A stretch of DNA of 64,000 bases from Paracentrotus lividus (GCA_940671915.1 CALNVZ010002100.1:22635578-22699577), one strand, 5' to 3'. Numbered from the stretch's first letter, positions 1-14,600 are shown. Numbers and translations are program-made. The notes: a model not told the origin generated them from the sequence alone.

Positions 1-3000
1 ATTTTAGTTTAATATCATCCTTAATTAAATTTCATTCTTATCAAGTTCAAACGGCAATGTGCCATTAATACAAATCTGGTAGTGATTCCATAGTTATCAG
101 GTGGTGGATACAATTTGGATTTGATTTGATTTATTTTATTTTCTGCGTTCAAATAATACAATATAAATACATATAACTGTATAAACCATCAATATACATA
201 GAACATGGATAAAGAGTAAATGTAAAATCAATGCATAAAATATAAACAAAAGTGATAATTTTCATTACAAAGAGTGCATAATAAAAGAACGAGGAGACCG
301 CATCATGAGCGGTAAGGCTTGAAATTTACAATTTGATAAATGATAAGTTAAAGTAACGATCTTAAATATTTTCTTTGTTATCAAGTTGTTAATGCAAAGT
401 AGTTTTTGATGAGTAACAAAACTGTAATGATTTCCGTTCTCGAATGCAAGTTGGAAGGCAAGTTTTCATGAATAACAACTCTTTTTTAATTTTATTTTTA
501 CTTTTTAGTTTCTACGAAGAGTCCAATCTAGTAAAGCGTATTTGCAACATCAATTGACTTCAATGGACGTTTGCCGTCTTCAAGTATCGCTAGAGGTCTC
601 TATAGGATGATGAAGTTCGATTATCCCTCCTCCTTCAGCACCTGAAAGGATCTGACCTCCAGGGTGGAAAGGTCAGAACATGAAGAGTTCATGGACCCTG
701 GATTCAAAGGGTCAGGTGACATTGGGTAGATTCAAATAATTATGTGTATCACTGTAATTGTGTGGTATTGGAATTGGGATGACATGTAGCATGCTCTTAT
801 TAATTGAATTTGAGGTCTTATTTGAGGGACAGTGGTTATGTAGATTGGATGCTTTAGTTACAAACTTTGGTTTTGAACCATAAACCTCCTGTTACAAGAC
901 AACTGGTTCTAACCTTTGAGCCACCATCTGTAACTACGAGACAGTATGTCATATTGGAACCTACAAATGTATGGCGATGAGATGAGTTAGTCATATTATT
1001 AGATATGAACATTCAGTGATTGGTGGGAGTTCAAATTGTTCAAAGTGAGTGATTGTTCCAATATGTTTGTGAAGTAAATTCCTTTTGTTGCTAAAAAACT
1101 GTTTTGCTCTACTCACAAGTTGGTGGGGATTTTTGATCCTGAAAGCCGTCCAAGTGGATCTAGGGATGGTCAGCAAGGCTGAGTCCTTGGTGGAGCTCAT
1201 GGCATTAATAAAGTTCTTTGTTTCTTTTTCTATCCCTCTTCTCTCCGGGTGGTTGTGACCCTTGGACCTGACCACCCAGTGGGATAATAGACATCACCAT
1301 GGTTCAACCTGAATGGAGCTCAGCAAAACTCAATCTCTTCTTACAGAGAATAATCAACTAAATTTAGACTTTGTTTTTTTTTTTTCCTAATCCTTTTTAC
1401 TCCACAAGGTGGTGTGACCTTGACCTGAAGCTGTCCATTGGATATTGACCGAGGCTGAACCTAATGGAGCCAGTAAATGGCAAGCACTTCTCAAAAATTA
1501 CCAATTAAATTTTTTTTCATCTGCTTTCTTGATATCCTCTTACTTACAGGTGGTGGGCGACCCTTGACTCAATGCTTGGCCCTCTCCAAGCCTCAAAGTG
1601 GATCCTAGAACATCACCTGCTCAACTGGGGTGGAGGCTGGCGCAAACTCCAAGAATTTCTCTGAGATCATCTACAAATAGAATCTTTCTTTATCCTCTAT
1701 CCACTCGCAGTGTGTAGCGACCTTGACCTCAACGCTTGCCTCCCAGAGCCGTCCAAGTGGAATCCTAGACATCATCCTTGGTGAAACTTGGTGGGAGGTC
1801 AGCAAACTCAAGCATTTCTCTGCAATCATCAACTCAGGTCAGTCGCGAACGAGAAGCAATGAAGCATTGGTTTGATCGTGAAAGGCTCCTGAGGGAAGAG
1901 CGATAATGCCTGGACGGATTATCATCAGTGCCCTTGATTGTCTTCAGGACGACTGCTGCCTCGAAGATCTCTGGTGTCCAGACCGAACCTTGGCTCAGCC
2001 AGGAACATACATCGGTAAGTGAAACCTTGAGGCCTGTATTAATAATAATTTTTCAATTTAGAAGGGGGAAATTCCACCCGATTCGGTTAAATTTAAATAT
2101 GAGAGAAACGTTTAAAAAGTTTTACAAAAATATATAAAGGGTACCAGGAATCTCAGCATTGTTGTAACTCAGTAAGGCCATAAAAATAGCAGATCTACAT
2201 GTTGTATGACTCAAATAAAGAAGATTGCATCTTAGGAAGGGGGGGGGGGGTGAATCTTGGAACTGTCGTAAGGTAAATACATTTTAATTTATAGGCGGGC
2301 ACGGCAGTTTTGAATTCAATATTTCATCATATATCCTTATGATCCAGTGTTTCTGTAAAAAAAAAATGTGTTGGAAATCGAATGAGGTAAAATATCAATG
2401 TTTCTCCTAGGCAGACTCTTTAAGAAAGAATTAGAAGAAGGAGAAAGAAGGAAAATAACCTCATGTTTTCATTCAATTCAATTCATGTTTGACACCCTCC
2501 AGGCCGACTCCGATGGGAGAGCGTTATCTAGAGGGCGTGATCCTGGATCTGGAAGGAACCTTTGAGGAATCGGATCCAAGGAACGCGCATTGATCTGCTT
2601 CCTATCCATAGGGATCCGATCCCACCACAGATTGGAAAGGGTGGCCAAAGATGAGGAAGTTTGACTGGGCCGGCTCTTCTCCGATGGGCAGGGGCACCAG
2701 AGGTGCATGCAGCGAGACTCTCCAGCAGTTCAATGACCAATGTAAGTTACTAGTACAGTATAGTGCTTTGATTTGCATTATCCGACAGCGAGCATTTACT
2801 GTATTTCGCTGTTATTTTCAACCTGATTAATTCTTTTGCACTTTATAGAGCCTAAAAAATATTGTGGTTTGTTAATTCGAACTGGACCTTATTTAAAGTC
2901 ATGTATAGAGAATTGCTCATAATATTAGACATGTTTTTAATTCATTTTAAATTAAAATAAATTTATTAAACGTCTCTATATCTCTGCGCGAGAATCGCCA

Positions 3001-6000
3001 AAAATTAACATACTCGCAAATATTTCCACGATTACAGGTAGCGCACCTAAAAAATAATTTTTTACGCCGATGTTGCATCTGCAACATTCGCTGACAGGGT
3101 AATTTCAAAATGGAAAGACAGAAAAAGAAATACTTAGTATTAACTTTGTCTTTTCAAAGAAGCAAAGGGACATATCCGTAAATTGTCAGACTATGAACGA
3201 TCTGTCAATCTGGCGAAGCACTGAATGGGAATGTGCTATTTGAATATTTAGTCATCAAGATGGTGATTATCTTGTTGTTTTGATAATCTTTTAATAGGGG
3301 TGGTTGGGTGGTTACTTCAGAACCGTCATCTATCCCTGGTATTACAAAGCTTTTACATCAAATAACCCACATCTCTCAGAAGAATAGTCCTTTAAAACCT
3401 TTTTCATAAAGCAGCAAAGGACTATACTGATCAGTGATCATTGAAAAATATTGTGAACTATCTTGTTGCTTTGATGATCTTTAGGGCGGGGTTGGGTGTT
3501 GCTGTAGAATCTGTCATCTGTCCCTTGACTTCCTGAATGAATTAATGGATACGATCGTAGAGACCCGAGACCATGCAGTGAAGAGATATTTCAGACTTGG
3601 GATGACAACTGAATCCATAAGCAGCTTCCCAATCAGGTCTGCTAACAGGTAAGTTCACACTTCTGCTCACTAAAAGAATAATGTTCTCATACTGTATATA
3701 AACTGTCCTCAAGCAGGATCACAGATTATTTATAATACAAATTTTATTAAAAATATATAATTAAAAGGAAAATTTTACTCTCTATGGACTTGGATGTATG
3801 CCAACATCATTATGGTCCAGAGAATGTATAGTGTAGCGTGTGGCCTGGGAAATGAAACAAACTGGTTAAAGAAGAATTGCGTTGGTAATAGTATGGGGCG
3901 TTTCATACAAACTTTATTGGACACTTTATCTGACAGTCCTGTTTTAGCTCGACAACGTTACCATAGTAAAAGATGCTTATCTGCGCAATCAATAATCAAA
4001 GGAAAATATTCAGGGATCTGGACTACATGTTAGAAAGGAAATGTTGAATGAAATGCCTTCAGGACTCTTGATTAAAAACAGGTAGTCTGTACTGTGCGGA
4101 GGAGAGTTTAGTTTTATTTTCTTCTTCTAATGCTCCTTAGTGAAGCTTTCTAATAATCTGTATAGTGTTTTTGTTTAATGTTCTTTTATAAAAAAGGTCT
4201 CTTTATATCGTACTTCCCTTCTTATCTTATTCATATTACTTCTATACCTAATTTATTCGATATCATCTTGTCCTTTAAGCTCCATTTTTCCTCAAACTCA
4301 TGATTTTCCACCTTGTCTGTTTAAAGATGTATAGAATAAACTGATTAAGTCCTACCTTCCCTAAGTCCTATGTTTTAATTTTGAATGGTGTTTTACTTTT
4401 TGTTCGTTTTATGATTTTTGCATATCACTTATCAGATGTAATCTGTATAGGCCAAATCTGACTTCAGAGCAATGTAACTTTTAGTGGCGGCCATATCATT
4501 GTAGCTGGGGGGCTACCGCATAGGTACTACGGCATGTGCTGTGTAACGTAAGTCTGTGCGTATGTACAATTTTCCTATGTTATCGCCTACCTTCGGGACA
4601 CATGGAGCATGTGTAGTACATGGGTAGCCCCCCTAGCAATGGGCCGCCCCAGAACAAGCAAATCACCAAACCGAATTTGTCTATATGTTGGGGACAAAGC
4701 TTGATAGGCGCATGGGCGCTTTACAATTATATCTCCATTTTTTGGATATATTGCTAATGTTCTGTACCTTTGTTTTATGCCATTGTTATTGTATATACAT
4801 GTATAGTTATGTCTCTTTTATTGTTACATTGATTGTTTTTTTTTTATTCTTATGTGCCATTTTTGATGTATCAATTTTTATTGAATTGTAAAGAATGAAT
4901 ATATGAAATTGAATAATTGAATTTTTATTCACGCCTGCCAGATGTGTATCAAGTTCACGACAATGAGCCCTCCCCAGCCCGGGGAATTTCAAGGGCAAAG
5001 GGGGGGAATTTTAAAAAAAGGCGGTACTTATGCTGGTATTACCACAAGATCAAAAAGTTTTAGACCGTCCCCCCCTCCTCTAACATGCACCCCTGCAAAT
5101 GTGGAAAAAAGATCCCAGAACAAGTGCCCTGTTTTCAGGTACTGCGGCTTCCCTCCATTTACACAGTGCGGAGCGGCGCAAGTTTGGCCCCGCTGGGCTG
5201 GAACATCCCTATGAGTTTAACGCCGGCTGATTTCAGCTCTACCTGGTCCCAGTTTATGCAGTTTGAGAGATTTTGACTGAGTTGGATTGGACATTGAGTT
5301 GATTAGTCTTAGAGTTGAGTCAAGTTTGAGTTGAATTCAGTTGATTTGAGTTGAGGCTCAAGTTGGCCCCCAAGGTGGAAGCATCCCCATGAGTTCAATG
5401 GCAGCTGATTTCAGCTTACTGTCCGTTTATTCAGGTGTGAGGGATTTTGACATGGGGTTGGATTGAATTGAGTGTGATTAGTCTCTTGAGTTGATCGAGT
5501 TGAGTGTCAAGGTTGATTTGATCAGTTGATTTGGAGTTGGAGGCTGCAAGTTTGGCCCCAAGGGTGGAACATCCCCATGAGTTCAGAGCAGCTGATTTTC
5601 ACGCTCTACTGTCCAGTTTTTCAGGTGAGGACTTTTGACTTGGGGTTGGATGAACTTGAGTTTGATTAGTCTTGGAGTTGAGTCAAGTTGAGTTGAATTC
5701 AGTTTGATATTGAAGTTGAAGGTCTGCAAGTTTGGCCCCTAGGCTGTAACATCCCCTATGAGTTCATGCAGCTGATGTTGCATTTCCACTGTCAGTTAAA
5801 AGCAGGTGAGGATTTGTTTGACTGGGGTTGGGATTTGAAATTGATTTGATTGAATTGAAGTTGAGTCAAGTTGAATGATCCTATCTGAACTGGAGATTAT
5901 TCTCAATTACATGTAATTCAAATCATTTGTTGGTTTTTTGTTTTGTTTGTTTATTTTTTTTATACATATATAGTATATAATATATAATATTGTTTAACAA

Positions 6001-7651
6001 GATGCTTTATTTTTAGATTACGAGTGCCTGAATACATAAAGAGTATCTGATCAATTTATTTATCAAATTGATAATAGCCAATTCAGGACGTTGTGGCAGG
6101 TCTTCTCAATTAGAATCAACACTCTGAACAGATACAGAATAGTCCTTGAAATTTGCAGTCAATCAAAATCTTGTATGGTACATGGGCAACTTTAAGAGCT
6201 CTGTGGACGCAAAAAGTTGTTTACAGGCTACATGTATTTTAACAAAAATTAACCTTAATTTATTTTTTTTATTCCAATCTGTTTGCATAGGAGTCCTTTA
6301 TTTGAGATTTACATCCATAAAAATATTGTTCGCTATTTTGGTTGCAGCTTTGATTTTTATGATTCTTTTGCTGTTAGTATTATATTTGGATCAATTAAAT
6401 TATAATGGTAAAATAAACAAGAGGTGCTATGTACATCTCATAGACATACCAGCCTAAAAATGAATATTTTCTGTTTCCTTAGAGGAGTATCACTTTCTTG
6501 AAAGATAAAGAATTGGATAGATTTAAAGTCATACTTTTAGCAGGATGTACATATAGAAGATAGATGTTGATCACTAAAACTTCCATTCTTATTAATCATG
6601 AACAAATGCATATTGGATGACATGGACTCAAGAAGGGTGTGTCCGTGGTCGACAGGTGCGTTACTATGTATTGGTGAGAATCCAGTTAATCGGTGGGCGT
6701 GTGAACTGAGCCCGACTACGATAAACGACTCTCAATACTTTCGGCTAAGGTTTTGTTTCAGTGAGGGAATTGTTCGTCAACCTTTGCGTTTCTAGAAAGG
6801 GGGCTATGCTATTCTAAATGCGGCAAGACTTGGCAATCAGGTACTTGAGTATATCAATGTCTCTGCCGCTGCGTGATACACACAGAGGCATTCGACTTCA
6901 TCCAATGCAGATATCCGTAACGTAGTAGCGCCCTCTATGTTGGTATTTAAGGCAATGGTGTTTTCATATGATTACATAACGCATTACACAGTTTTGGCCA
7001 ATTTTTTTCAGCAGGTTATTAAGTTACTATTTAGTTAGAAAATTAGTATTTCTTACTGTTATCGGGAATCGGAAACTTGTGTCTTCAAATGTATTGAGAA
7101 TATCATCTCATATTTTTCACATCTTCATCTGTACAGTATGTTACAATTTGTTTTTTTAAATTTTTAAAAGAAACAGAATGTCATCCCTGATGAACAGTTG
7201 GGTGCTGTGCCGTTATGTGACTTTTTAGACAGATATCATAAAATGCTTATTCTACTTAAAATTTACAGTTCTACTTGTAAAATTTGTCATTAATGTAGTT
7301 ATCAAGAGCACACAGCTAAAGACTGTCTTAGCACTATTCTTGTATCCGCCTAAGATAGCGGTGGTGGAGGGAGGAGAGGACAACGGAGGTCACCGTCACA
7401 TTTCTACTGACCAGGGTGAGGCTTAGTGATGACAATGCTTGATTAAGCTCCCTGTTGGAACTATATCTCTTCGAGGTGCGTGAGCCCGTCTCCAGAAGAT
7501 GGGTGCCTTGATGCCTATGAACATCTTCCTTCAAGCAGGAGATCGAGAATCGGATGCAACGCGTCATCTCCTTGGTTCCCGAAAGCAGCCCTGACGATCT
7601 CAAGCTCTGCACCGACGGCACAATATCAGAACGAGAACCTTCGGGACGCAT
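1..7651 (+). repeat. Error-rich second copy of the dynein 3' region (probable assembly artefact)
   Basis: Collinear with 9059-16335 from end to end: same introns, exons, MITEs and microsatellites in the same order. It is 7651 bases against about 7277, so about 5% longer. Differences are mostly single-base insertions, scattered evenly through introns and exons, so every exon is frame-broken. It stops inside the large exon of 16011-16533 exactly where the N gap begins. Evenly spread insertions without codon bias are what uncorrected single-molecule reads look like, not pseudogene decay. A real tandem duplication is possible but less likely. Confidence 0.9.
509..7651 (+). pseudogene. Frame-broken dynein exons inside the duplicated block
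   Basis: Counterparts of the intact dynein exons are recognisable at about 509-709, 1711-2014, 2513-2741, 3485-3648, 4942-5261, 6605-6918 and 7299-7651. Each is interrupted by small indels, so only short translated pieces survive. Splice-site dinucleotides are mostly still visible (e.g. GTAAGT after 2014 and after 2741). The partial exon echoes of the intact copy are present too (about 1105-1710 and 5262-5810). They should not be annotated as a separate gene unless the duplication is shown to be real. Confidence 0.8.
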
Positions 7652-8581
7652 NNNNNNNNNNNNNNNNNNNNNNNNNNNNNNNNNNNNNNNNNNNNNNNNN
7701 NNNNNNNNNNNNNNNNNNNNNNNNNNNNNNNNNNNNNNNNNNNNNNNNNNNNNNNNNNNNNNNNNNNNNNNNNNNNNNNNNNNNNNNNNNNNNNNNNNNN
7801 NNNNNNNNNNNNNNNNNNNNNNNNNNNNNNNNNNNNNNNNNNNNNNNNNNNNNNNNNNNNNNNNNNNNNNNNNNNNNNNNNNNNNNNNNNNNNNNNNNNN
7901 NNNNNNNNNNNNNNNNNNNNNNNNNNNNNNNNNNNNNNNNNNNNNNNNNNNNNNNNNNNNNNNNNNNNNNNNNNNNNNNNNNNNNNNNNNNNNNNNNNNN
8001 NNNNNNNNNNNNNNNNNNNNNNNNNNNNNNNNNNNNNNNNNNNNNNNNNNNNNNNNNNNNNNNNNNNNNNNNNNNNNNNNNNNNNNNNNNNNNNNNNNNN
8101 NNNNNNNNNNNNNNNNNNNNNNNNNNNNNNNNNNNNNNNNNNNNNNNNNNNNNNNNNNNNNNNNNNNNNNNNNNNNNNNNNNNNNNNNNNNNNNNNNNNN
8201 NNNNNNNNNNNNNNNNNNNNNNNNNNNNNNNNNNNNNNNNNNNNNNNNNNNNNNNNNNNNNNNNNNNNNNNNNNNNNNNNNNNNNNNNNNNNNNNNNNNN
8301 NNNNNNNNNNNNNNNNNNNNNNNNNNNNNNNNNNNNNNNNNNNNNNNNNNNNNNNNNNNNNNNNNNNNNNNNNNNNNNNNNNNNNNNNNNNNNNNNNNNN
8401 NNNNNNNNNNNNNNNNNNNNNNNNNNNNNNNNNNNNNNNNNNNNNNNNNNNNNNNNNNNNNNNNNNNNNNNNNNNNNNNNNNNNNNNNNNNNNNNNNNNN
8501 NNNNNNNNNNNNNNNNNNNNNNNNNNNNNNNNNNNNNNNNNNNNNNNNNNNNNNNNNNNNNNNNNNNNNNNNNNNNNNNNN
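7652..8581. other. Assembly gap of 930 N
   Basis: An uninterrupted run of N. To its left the sequence is the large dynein exon equivalent to 16011-16335. To its right it starts in a much earlier exon of the same gene. The gap therefore joins two contigs that overlap in gene content rather than following each other. Confidence 0.99.
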
Positions 8582-8659
8582 AGAGATGAGTATGGTTAAT
8601 GTGATGTACCAAACATCCCTCAAACAGTTCCTGGGAATCTTTGATCTCTCGATGGCCAA
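8582..8659 (+). CDS. DNAH5/8: Dynein exon A (partial, AAA5 end)
   Basis: Encodes [19 protein letters not shown] and ends ATG GCC AA before GTAAGT, phase 2. The 5' end is lost in the N gap, so the acceptor is not visible. Confidence 0.93.
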
Positions 8660-11600
8660 GTAAGTAATCCATGTCTCCAAAAGTTGAATATCTTGATCCA
8701 AAATCTAATCATAATTCTAATCCATGAATATACTTGTACATCAGAGGCTACTGAGATCTAAGCAATCACAACTTTATTCAACACAGCACAGGAATTCTAT
8801 TCTACTGGCTACCCATTTACCAAATAAACATTTTGGCACCTTTTCTGCCCTACTTTTCATTATGTTATATTGTTTTGTTATGTAAATTTATGTAGTTTAA
8901 TTAACTGGCCCCGTGGAAGACCAGCAGCAACATTATTAGATGCAGCTGAAATGGGCTACCAGCCGTATTTTTAATCTAGATATATGTTTATATTTCATAT
9001 GTAATTGTATATGATTTTATTATACGGAAATAAAACCAAACCAAACCAAATATGGTCAATTTTTAGTTTAATATCATCCTTAATTAAATTTCCATTCTTA
9101 TCAAGTCATAACGCAATGTCCATTAATACCAAATCTGTAGTGATTCCATAGTTATCAGGTGGTGGATACAATTTGATTTGATTTGATTTTATTTTATTTC
9201 TGCGTTCAAATAATACAATATAAATACATATCTGTATAAACATCAATAATACATAGAACATGGATAACAGAGTAAATTGTAAAATCAATGCATAAAATAT
9301 AACAAAAGTGATAATTTTCATTACAAAGAGTGATAATAAATAGAACGCAGGAGACCGCCATCATGAGCGGTAAGGCTTGAAATTTACAATTTGATAAATG
9401 ATAAGTTAAAGTAACCGATCTTAAATTATTTCTTTGTTATCAAGTTGTTATGCAAAGTAGTTTTTGATGAGTAACAAAACTGTAATGATTCCGTTCTCGG
9501 AATGCAAGTTGGAAGGCAAGTTTCATGAATAACAATCTCTTTTTAATTTTATTTTACTTTTTAGTTCTACGAAGAGTCCAATCACTAGTAAGCGTATTGC
9601 CAACATCATTGACTTCATGACGTTTGCCGTCTTCAAGTATGCCGCTAGAGGTCTCTATGAGGATGATAAGTTCATGTTCACCCTCCTCCTCACACTGAAG
9701 ATCGACCTCCAGGGTGGAAAGGTCAAACATGAAGAGTTCATGACCCTGATCAAAGGTCAGTGACATTGTAGATTCAAATAATTATGTGTATCCTGTAATT
9801 GTGTGGTATTGAATTGATACATGTAGCATGCTTATTAATTGATTGAGTCTTATTTGAGGGACATGGTTATGTAGATTGATGCCTTTAGTTACCAAACTTT
9901 GTTTTGAACCCATAACCTCCCTGTTACAAGACCACTGTTCTACCTTTGAGCCACCATCCTTGTAACTACAGGAACCAAGTATGTCATACTTGAACCTACA
10001 AATGTATGGCGATGAGAAAATGAGTAGTCAAAGTTAGCATACTTTGAAAACATTAAGTGATTGTGGGAGTTTCAAATGTTCAATAGTGATTAGATTTCCA
10101 TGTTTGTGAAGTAAATTCCTTTTGTTGCTAAACTTTTTCTCTACTCACAAGTTGGTGCGACTTTTGATCTGAAGCCGTCCAAGTGGATCCTAGATGTCAG
10201 CAGGCTGAACTTGGTGGAGCTCATGGATTAAATAAAACTTCTTTGTTTCTTTTTCTATCCTCTTCTCTCCGGGTGGTGTGACCCTTGACCTGAAGCCACC
10301 CAAGTGGATAATAGACATCACCTGGTTCAACCTAATGGAGCTCAGCAAACTCAATCTCTTCTCAGAGATAATCAACTAATTTAACTTTGTTTTTTTTTTT
10401 CTATCCTTTACTCACAAGGTGGTGTGACCCTTGACCTGAAGCTGTCCAATTGGATATTACCAGGCTGAACCTAATGGAGCCCAGTAAATGCAAGCACTTC
10501 TCAAAAATTTACCAATTAAATTTTTTTTCTTGCTTTCTTTATCCTCTACTTACCAGGTGGTGCGACCCTTGACCTCAATGCTTGCCCTCCCAAGCCGTCA
10601 AAGTGGATCCTAGACATCACCTGGCTCAACCGGGTGGAGCTGCGCAAACTCAAGAATTTCTCTGAGATCATCTACCAAATAAATCTTTCTTTATCCTCTA
10701 CCCTCCAGGTGGTGCGACCCTTGACCTCAACGCTTGCCCTCCCAAGCCGTCCAAGTGGATCCTAGACATCACCTGGCTGAACTTGGTGGAGCTCAGCAAA
10801 CTCAAGCATTTCTCTGAGATCATCAACCAGGTCAGTCGCAACGAGAAGCAATGGAAACATTGGTTTGATCGTGAAGCTCCTGAGGAAGAAGCGATACCGG
10901 ACGGATATCATCAGTCCCTAGATGTCTTCAGGAAACTGCTGCTCATCAGATCCTGGTGTCCAGACCGAACCCTGGCTCAGGCCAGGAAATACATCGGTAA
11001 GTGAAACCTTGAGGCCTGTATTAATAATATTTTTCATTTAAAGGGGGAAATTCACCCCGATTGGTTAAATTTAAATATGAGAGAAACGTTTAAAAAGTTT
11101 TAAAAAAATATATAAAGGGTACCGGTAATTCACATTGTTGTACTTCAGTAAAGGCATAAAAAAGCAGATCTACATGTTGTATGACTCAAATAAAGAGATT
11201 GATCTTTAGGAAGGGGGGGGGGGGGTGATATTTGGAACATGTGTAAGGTAATACATTTATTTACGGCACGCAGTTTGAATTCAATAATTTCATCATATAT
11301 CCTTATGATCCAGGTGTTCTGTAAAAAAAAAATGTGTTGATCGAATGAGGAAAATATCAATTGTTTCTCCTAGGCAGACTCTTTAAGAAGAAATTAGAAG
11401 AAGGAGAAAGAAGAAATAAAACCTCATGTTTATCATTCAATTCAATCATGTTTGACACCCTCCAGCCGACTCCATGGGAGAGCGTTACTCAGAGGGCGTG
11501 ATCCTGGATCTGGAAGGAACCTTTGAGGAATCGGATCCAAGGAACCCATTGATCTGCTTCCTATCCATGGGATCCGATCCCACCAACATGATTGAAGGCG

Positions 11601-14600
11601 TGGCCAAGAAGAGGAAGTTTGACTGCCGCTCTATCTCCATGGGTCAGGGCCAAGAGGTGCATGCCAGGAGACTCCTCCAGCAGTTCATGACCAATGTAAG
11701 TTACTAGTACAGTATATGCTTTGATTGCATTACCGAACGCGAGCATTTACTGTATTCGCTGTTATTTTCACCTGATTAATTCTTTGCACTTTATAGAGGC
11801 CTCAAAACAAATTTGTGGGTTGTTAAATTCGAACTGGACCTATTTAAAGCATGTATAAGAAATTGCTCATATATTAGCATGTTTTTAAATTCAATTTTAA
11901 ATTAAAATAAATTTTTAAACGTCTTACTATCTCTGCGCGAAATCCCAAAAAATTAACATACCGCAAATATTTCCACGATTACAGTACGCACCTAAAAATA
12001 ATTTTTTACGCGATGTGCAACTGCAACATTCCTCCACAGGGAATTTCAGAATGGAAAGGACAGAAAAAAAAAAATACTTCAGTATTAACTTTGTCTCTTC
12101 AAAAAGAGCAAAAAGGGACATATCCGTAAATTGTCAGCTATGAACGATCTTTCAATCTGCGTAAAGCAACTGAAGGAATGTGCTATTTGAATATTTATCA
12201 CAAATGGTGAATTATCTTGTTGTCTTTGATAATCTTTTAATAGGGTGGTTGGGTGTTACTTCAGAACCGTCATCTATCCCTGTATTATCAAACTTTACAA
12301 TCAATAACCCACATCTCTCAGAAATAGTCTTAAAACCTCTTTCATAAAGCAGCAAAAGGACTATACTATCAGGATCATGAAAAATATTTGTGAACTATCT
12401 TGTTGCCTTTGATGATCTTTAGGGCGGTTGGGTGTTGCTTCAGAACTGTCATCTGTCCCTTGACTTCCTGAATGAATTAATGGATACCATCGTAGAGACC
12501 GAGACCATGCATGAAGATTTCAGACTCTGGATGACAACTGAAGTCCATAAGAGCTTCCCAATCAGTCTGCTACAGGTAAGTTCACCTTTGCTCACTAAAA
12601 AAATAATGTTCTCACTCTGTATATAAACTGTCCTCAAAGCAGGATCACAGATATTTATAATACAAATTTATAAAAATATATAATTAAAGGAAAATTTACT
12701 CTCTATGGACTGGATGTATGCCACATCATTATGGTCAGAGAATGTATAGTACGTGTGCCTGGGAAATGAACAAATGTTAAAGAAGAATTGCGTTGGTAAT
12801 AGTATGGGGGCGTTTCACGAAACTTATTGGACACTTTATCTGACAAGTCCTGTTTTACTCGACAGTTACCATAGTAAAAATGCTTCTCAGCCAATCAAAA
12901 TCAAGGGAAAATATCAGATCTGACTACATGTTAGACAAGAAATGTTGATGAAATGCCTTCATGGACTCTTGATAAAATCGTAGTCTGTATGTGCGGAGAG
13001 AGTTGTAGTTTTATTTCTTCTTCTATGCTCCTTAGTCAAGCTTTCTAATAATCTGTATAGTGTTTGTTTAATGTTCTTTATAAAAAAATCTCTTTATATC
13101 GTACTTCCCCTTCTTATCTTATCTCATATTACTCTATACCTAATTTATTGATATCACTTTCCTTTAAGCTCCATTTTTCCTAAACTCATGATTTTCCACC
13201 TTGTCTAGTTTTAAAAGATGTATAGAAATAAACTGATTAAGTCCTACATTCCCTAAGTCTATTTTTAATTTTTGAATGGGTTTTTACTTTTTTGTTCGTT
13301 TATATTTTTGCATATCACTTATCAAATGTAATCTGTATAGACCAATCTGACTTCAGAGCAATGTAACTTTATGGCGGCCATTCATGTAGCTGGGGGGCTA
13401 CCCATGTACTACGCATGTGCCATGTGCACGTAAGTCTGTGCGTATGTACATTTTCCTATGTTACGCCTACCTTCGCACACATGGAGCATGTGTAGTACAT
13501 GGGTAGCCCCCAGCAATGGCCGCCCCACAAGACAAAACATCACCCAAACCGAATTTGTCTATATGTTGGGGACAAACCCTTGATAGGCCATGGGCCTTTA
13601 CAATTATATTCCTCCATTTTTTGATATATTGCTAATGTTCTGTACTTTGTTTATCCATTGTTATTGTATATACATGTATAGTTATGTCTATTTATTGTTA
13701 CATTGATTGTTTTTTTTATTCTTATGTGCCATTTTGATGTACAATTTTTATTGAATTGTAATAAATGAAATATATGAAATTGAATAATTGAATTTTATTC
13801 ACCCTGCAGATGTGTATCAAGTTCACCAATGAGCCTCCCCAGGGAATCAAGGCAGGATTAAAGCGTACCTATGCTGGTATTACCCAAGATCAGTTAGACG
13901 TCTCTAACATGCCTCAGTGGAAACCCATGCTGTACGGTACTGCCTTCCTCCATACCACAGTGCAGGAGCGGCGCAAGTTTGGCCCCCTGGGCTGGAACAT
14001 CCCCTATGAGTTTAACGCCGCTGATTTCAGCTCTACTGTCCAGTTTATGCAGGTGAGGATTTTGACTGGAGTTGGATTGAATTGAGTTGATTAGTCTTGA
14101 GTTGAGTCAAGTTGAGTTGAATTCAGTTGATTTGAGTTGAGGCTCAAGTTTGGCCCCCAAGGGTGGAACATCCCCTATGAGTTCAATGCAGCTGATTTCA
14201 GCTCTACTGTCCGTTTATTCAGGTGAGGATTTTGACTGGGGTTGGATTGAATTGAGTTGATTAGTCTTGAGTTGAGTCGAGTTGAGGTCAAGTTGATTTG
14301 AATCAGTTGATTTGAGTTGAGGCTCAAGTTTGGCCCCCAAGGGTGGAACATCCCCTATGAGTTCAGCAGACTGATTTCAGCTCTACTGTCCAGTTTATTC
14401 AGGTGAGGATTTTGACTGGGGTTGGATTGAATTGAGTTGATTAGTCTTGAGTTGAGTCAAGTTGAGTTGAATTCAGTTGATTTGAGTTGAGGCTCAAGTT
14501 TGGCCCCCTAGGCTGGAACATCCCCTATGAGTTCAATGCAGCTGATTTCATTTCCACTGTCCAGTTAAAGCAGGTGAGGATTTTGACTGGGGTTGGATTG

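Noticed and set aside
7334..8701. Long apparent reading frames of 348-455 codons on both strands
   Set aside because: They run through the 930 N, which cannot contain stops. The real ends belong to the dynein exons.
10783..11004. Separate small gene of 73 codons
   Set aside because: It is an internal Met inside dynein exon C, read on into the intron.
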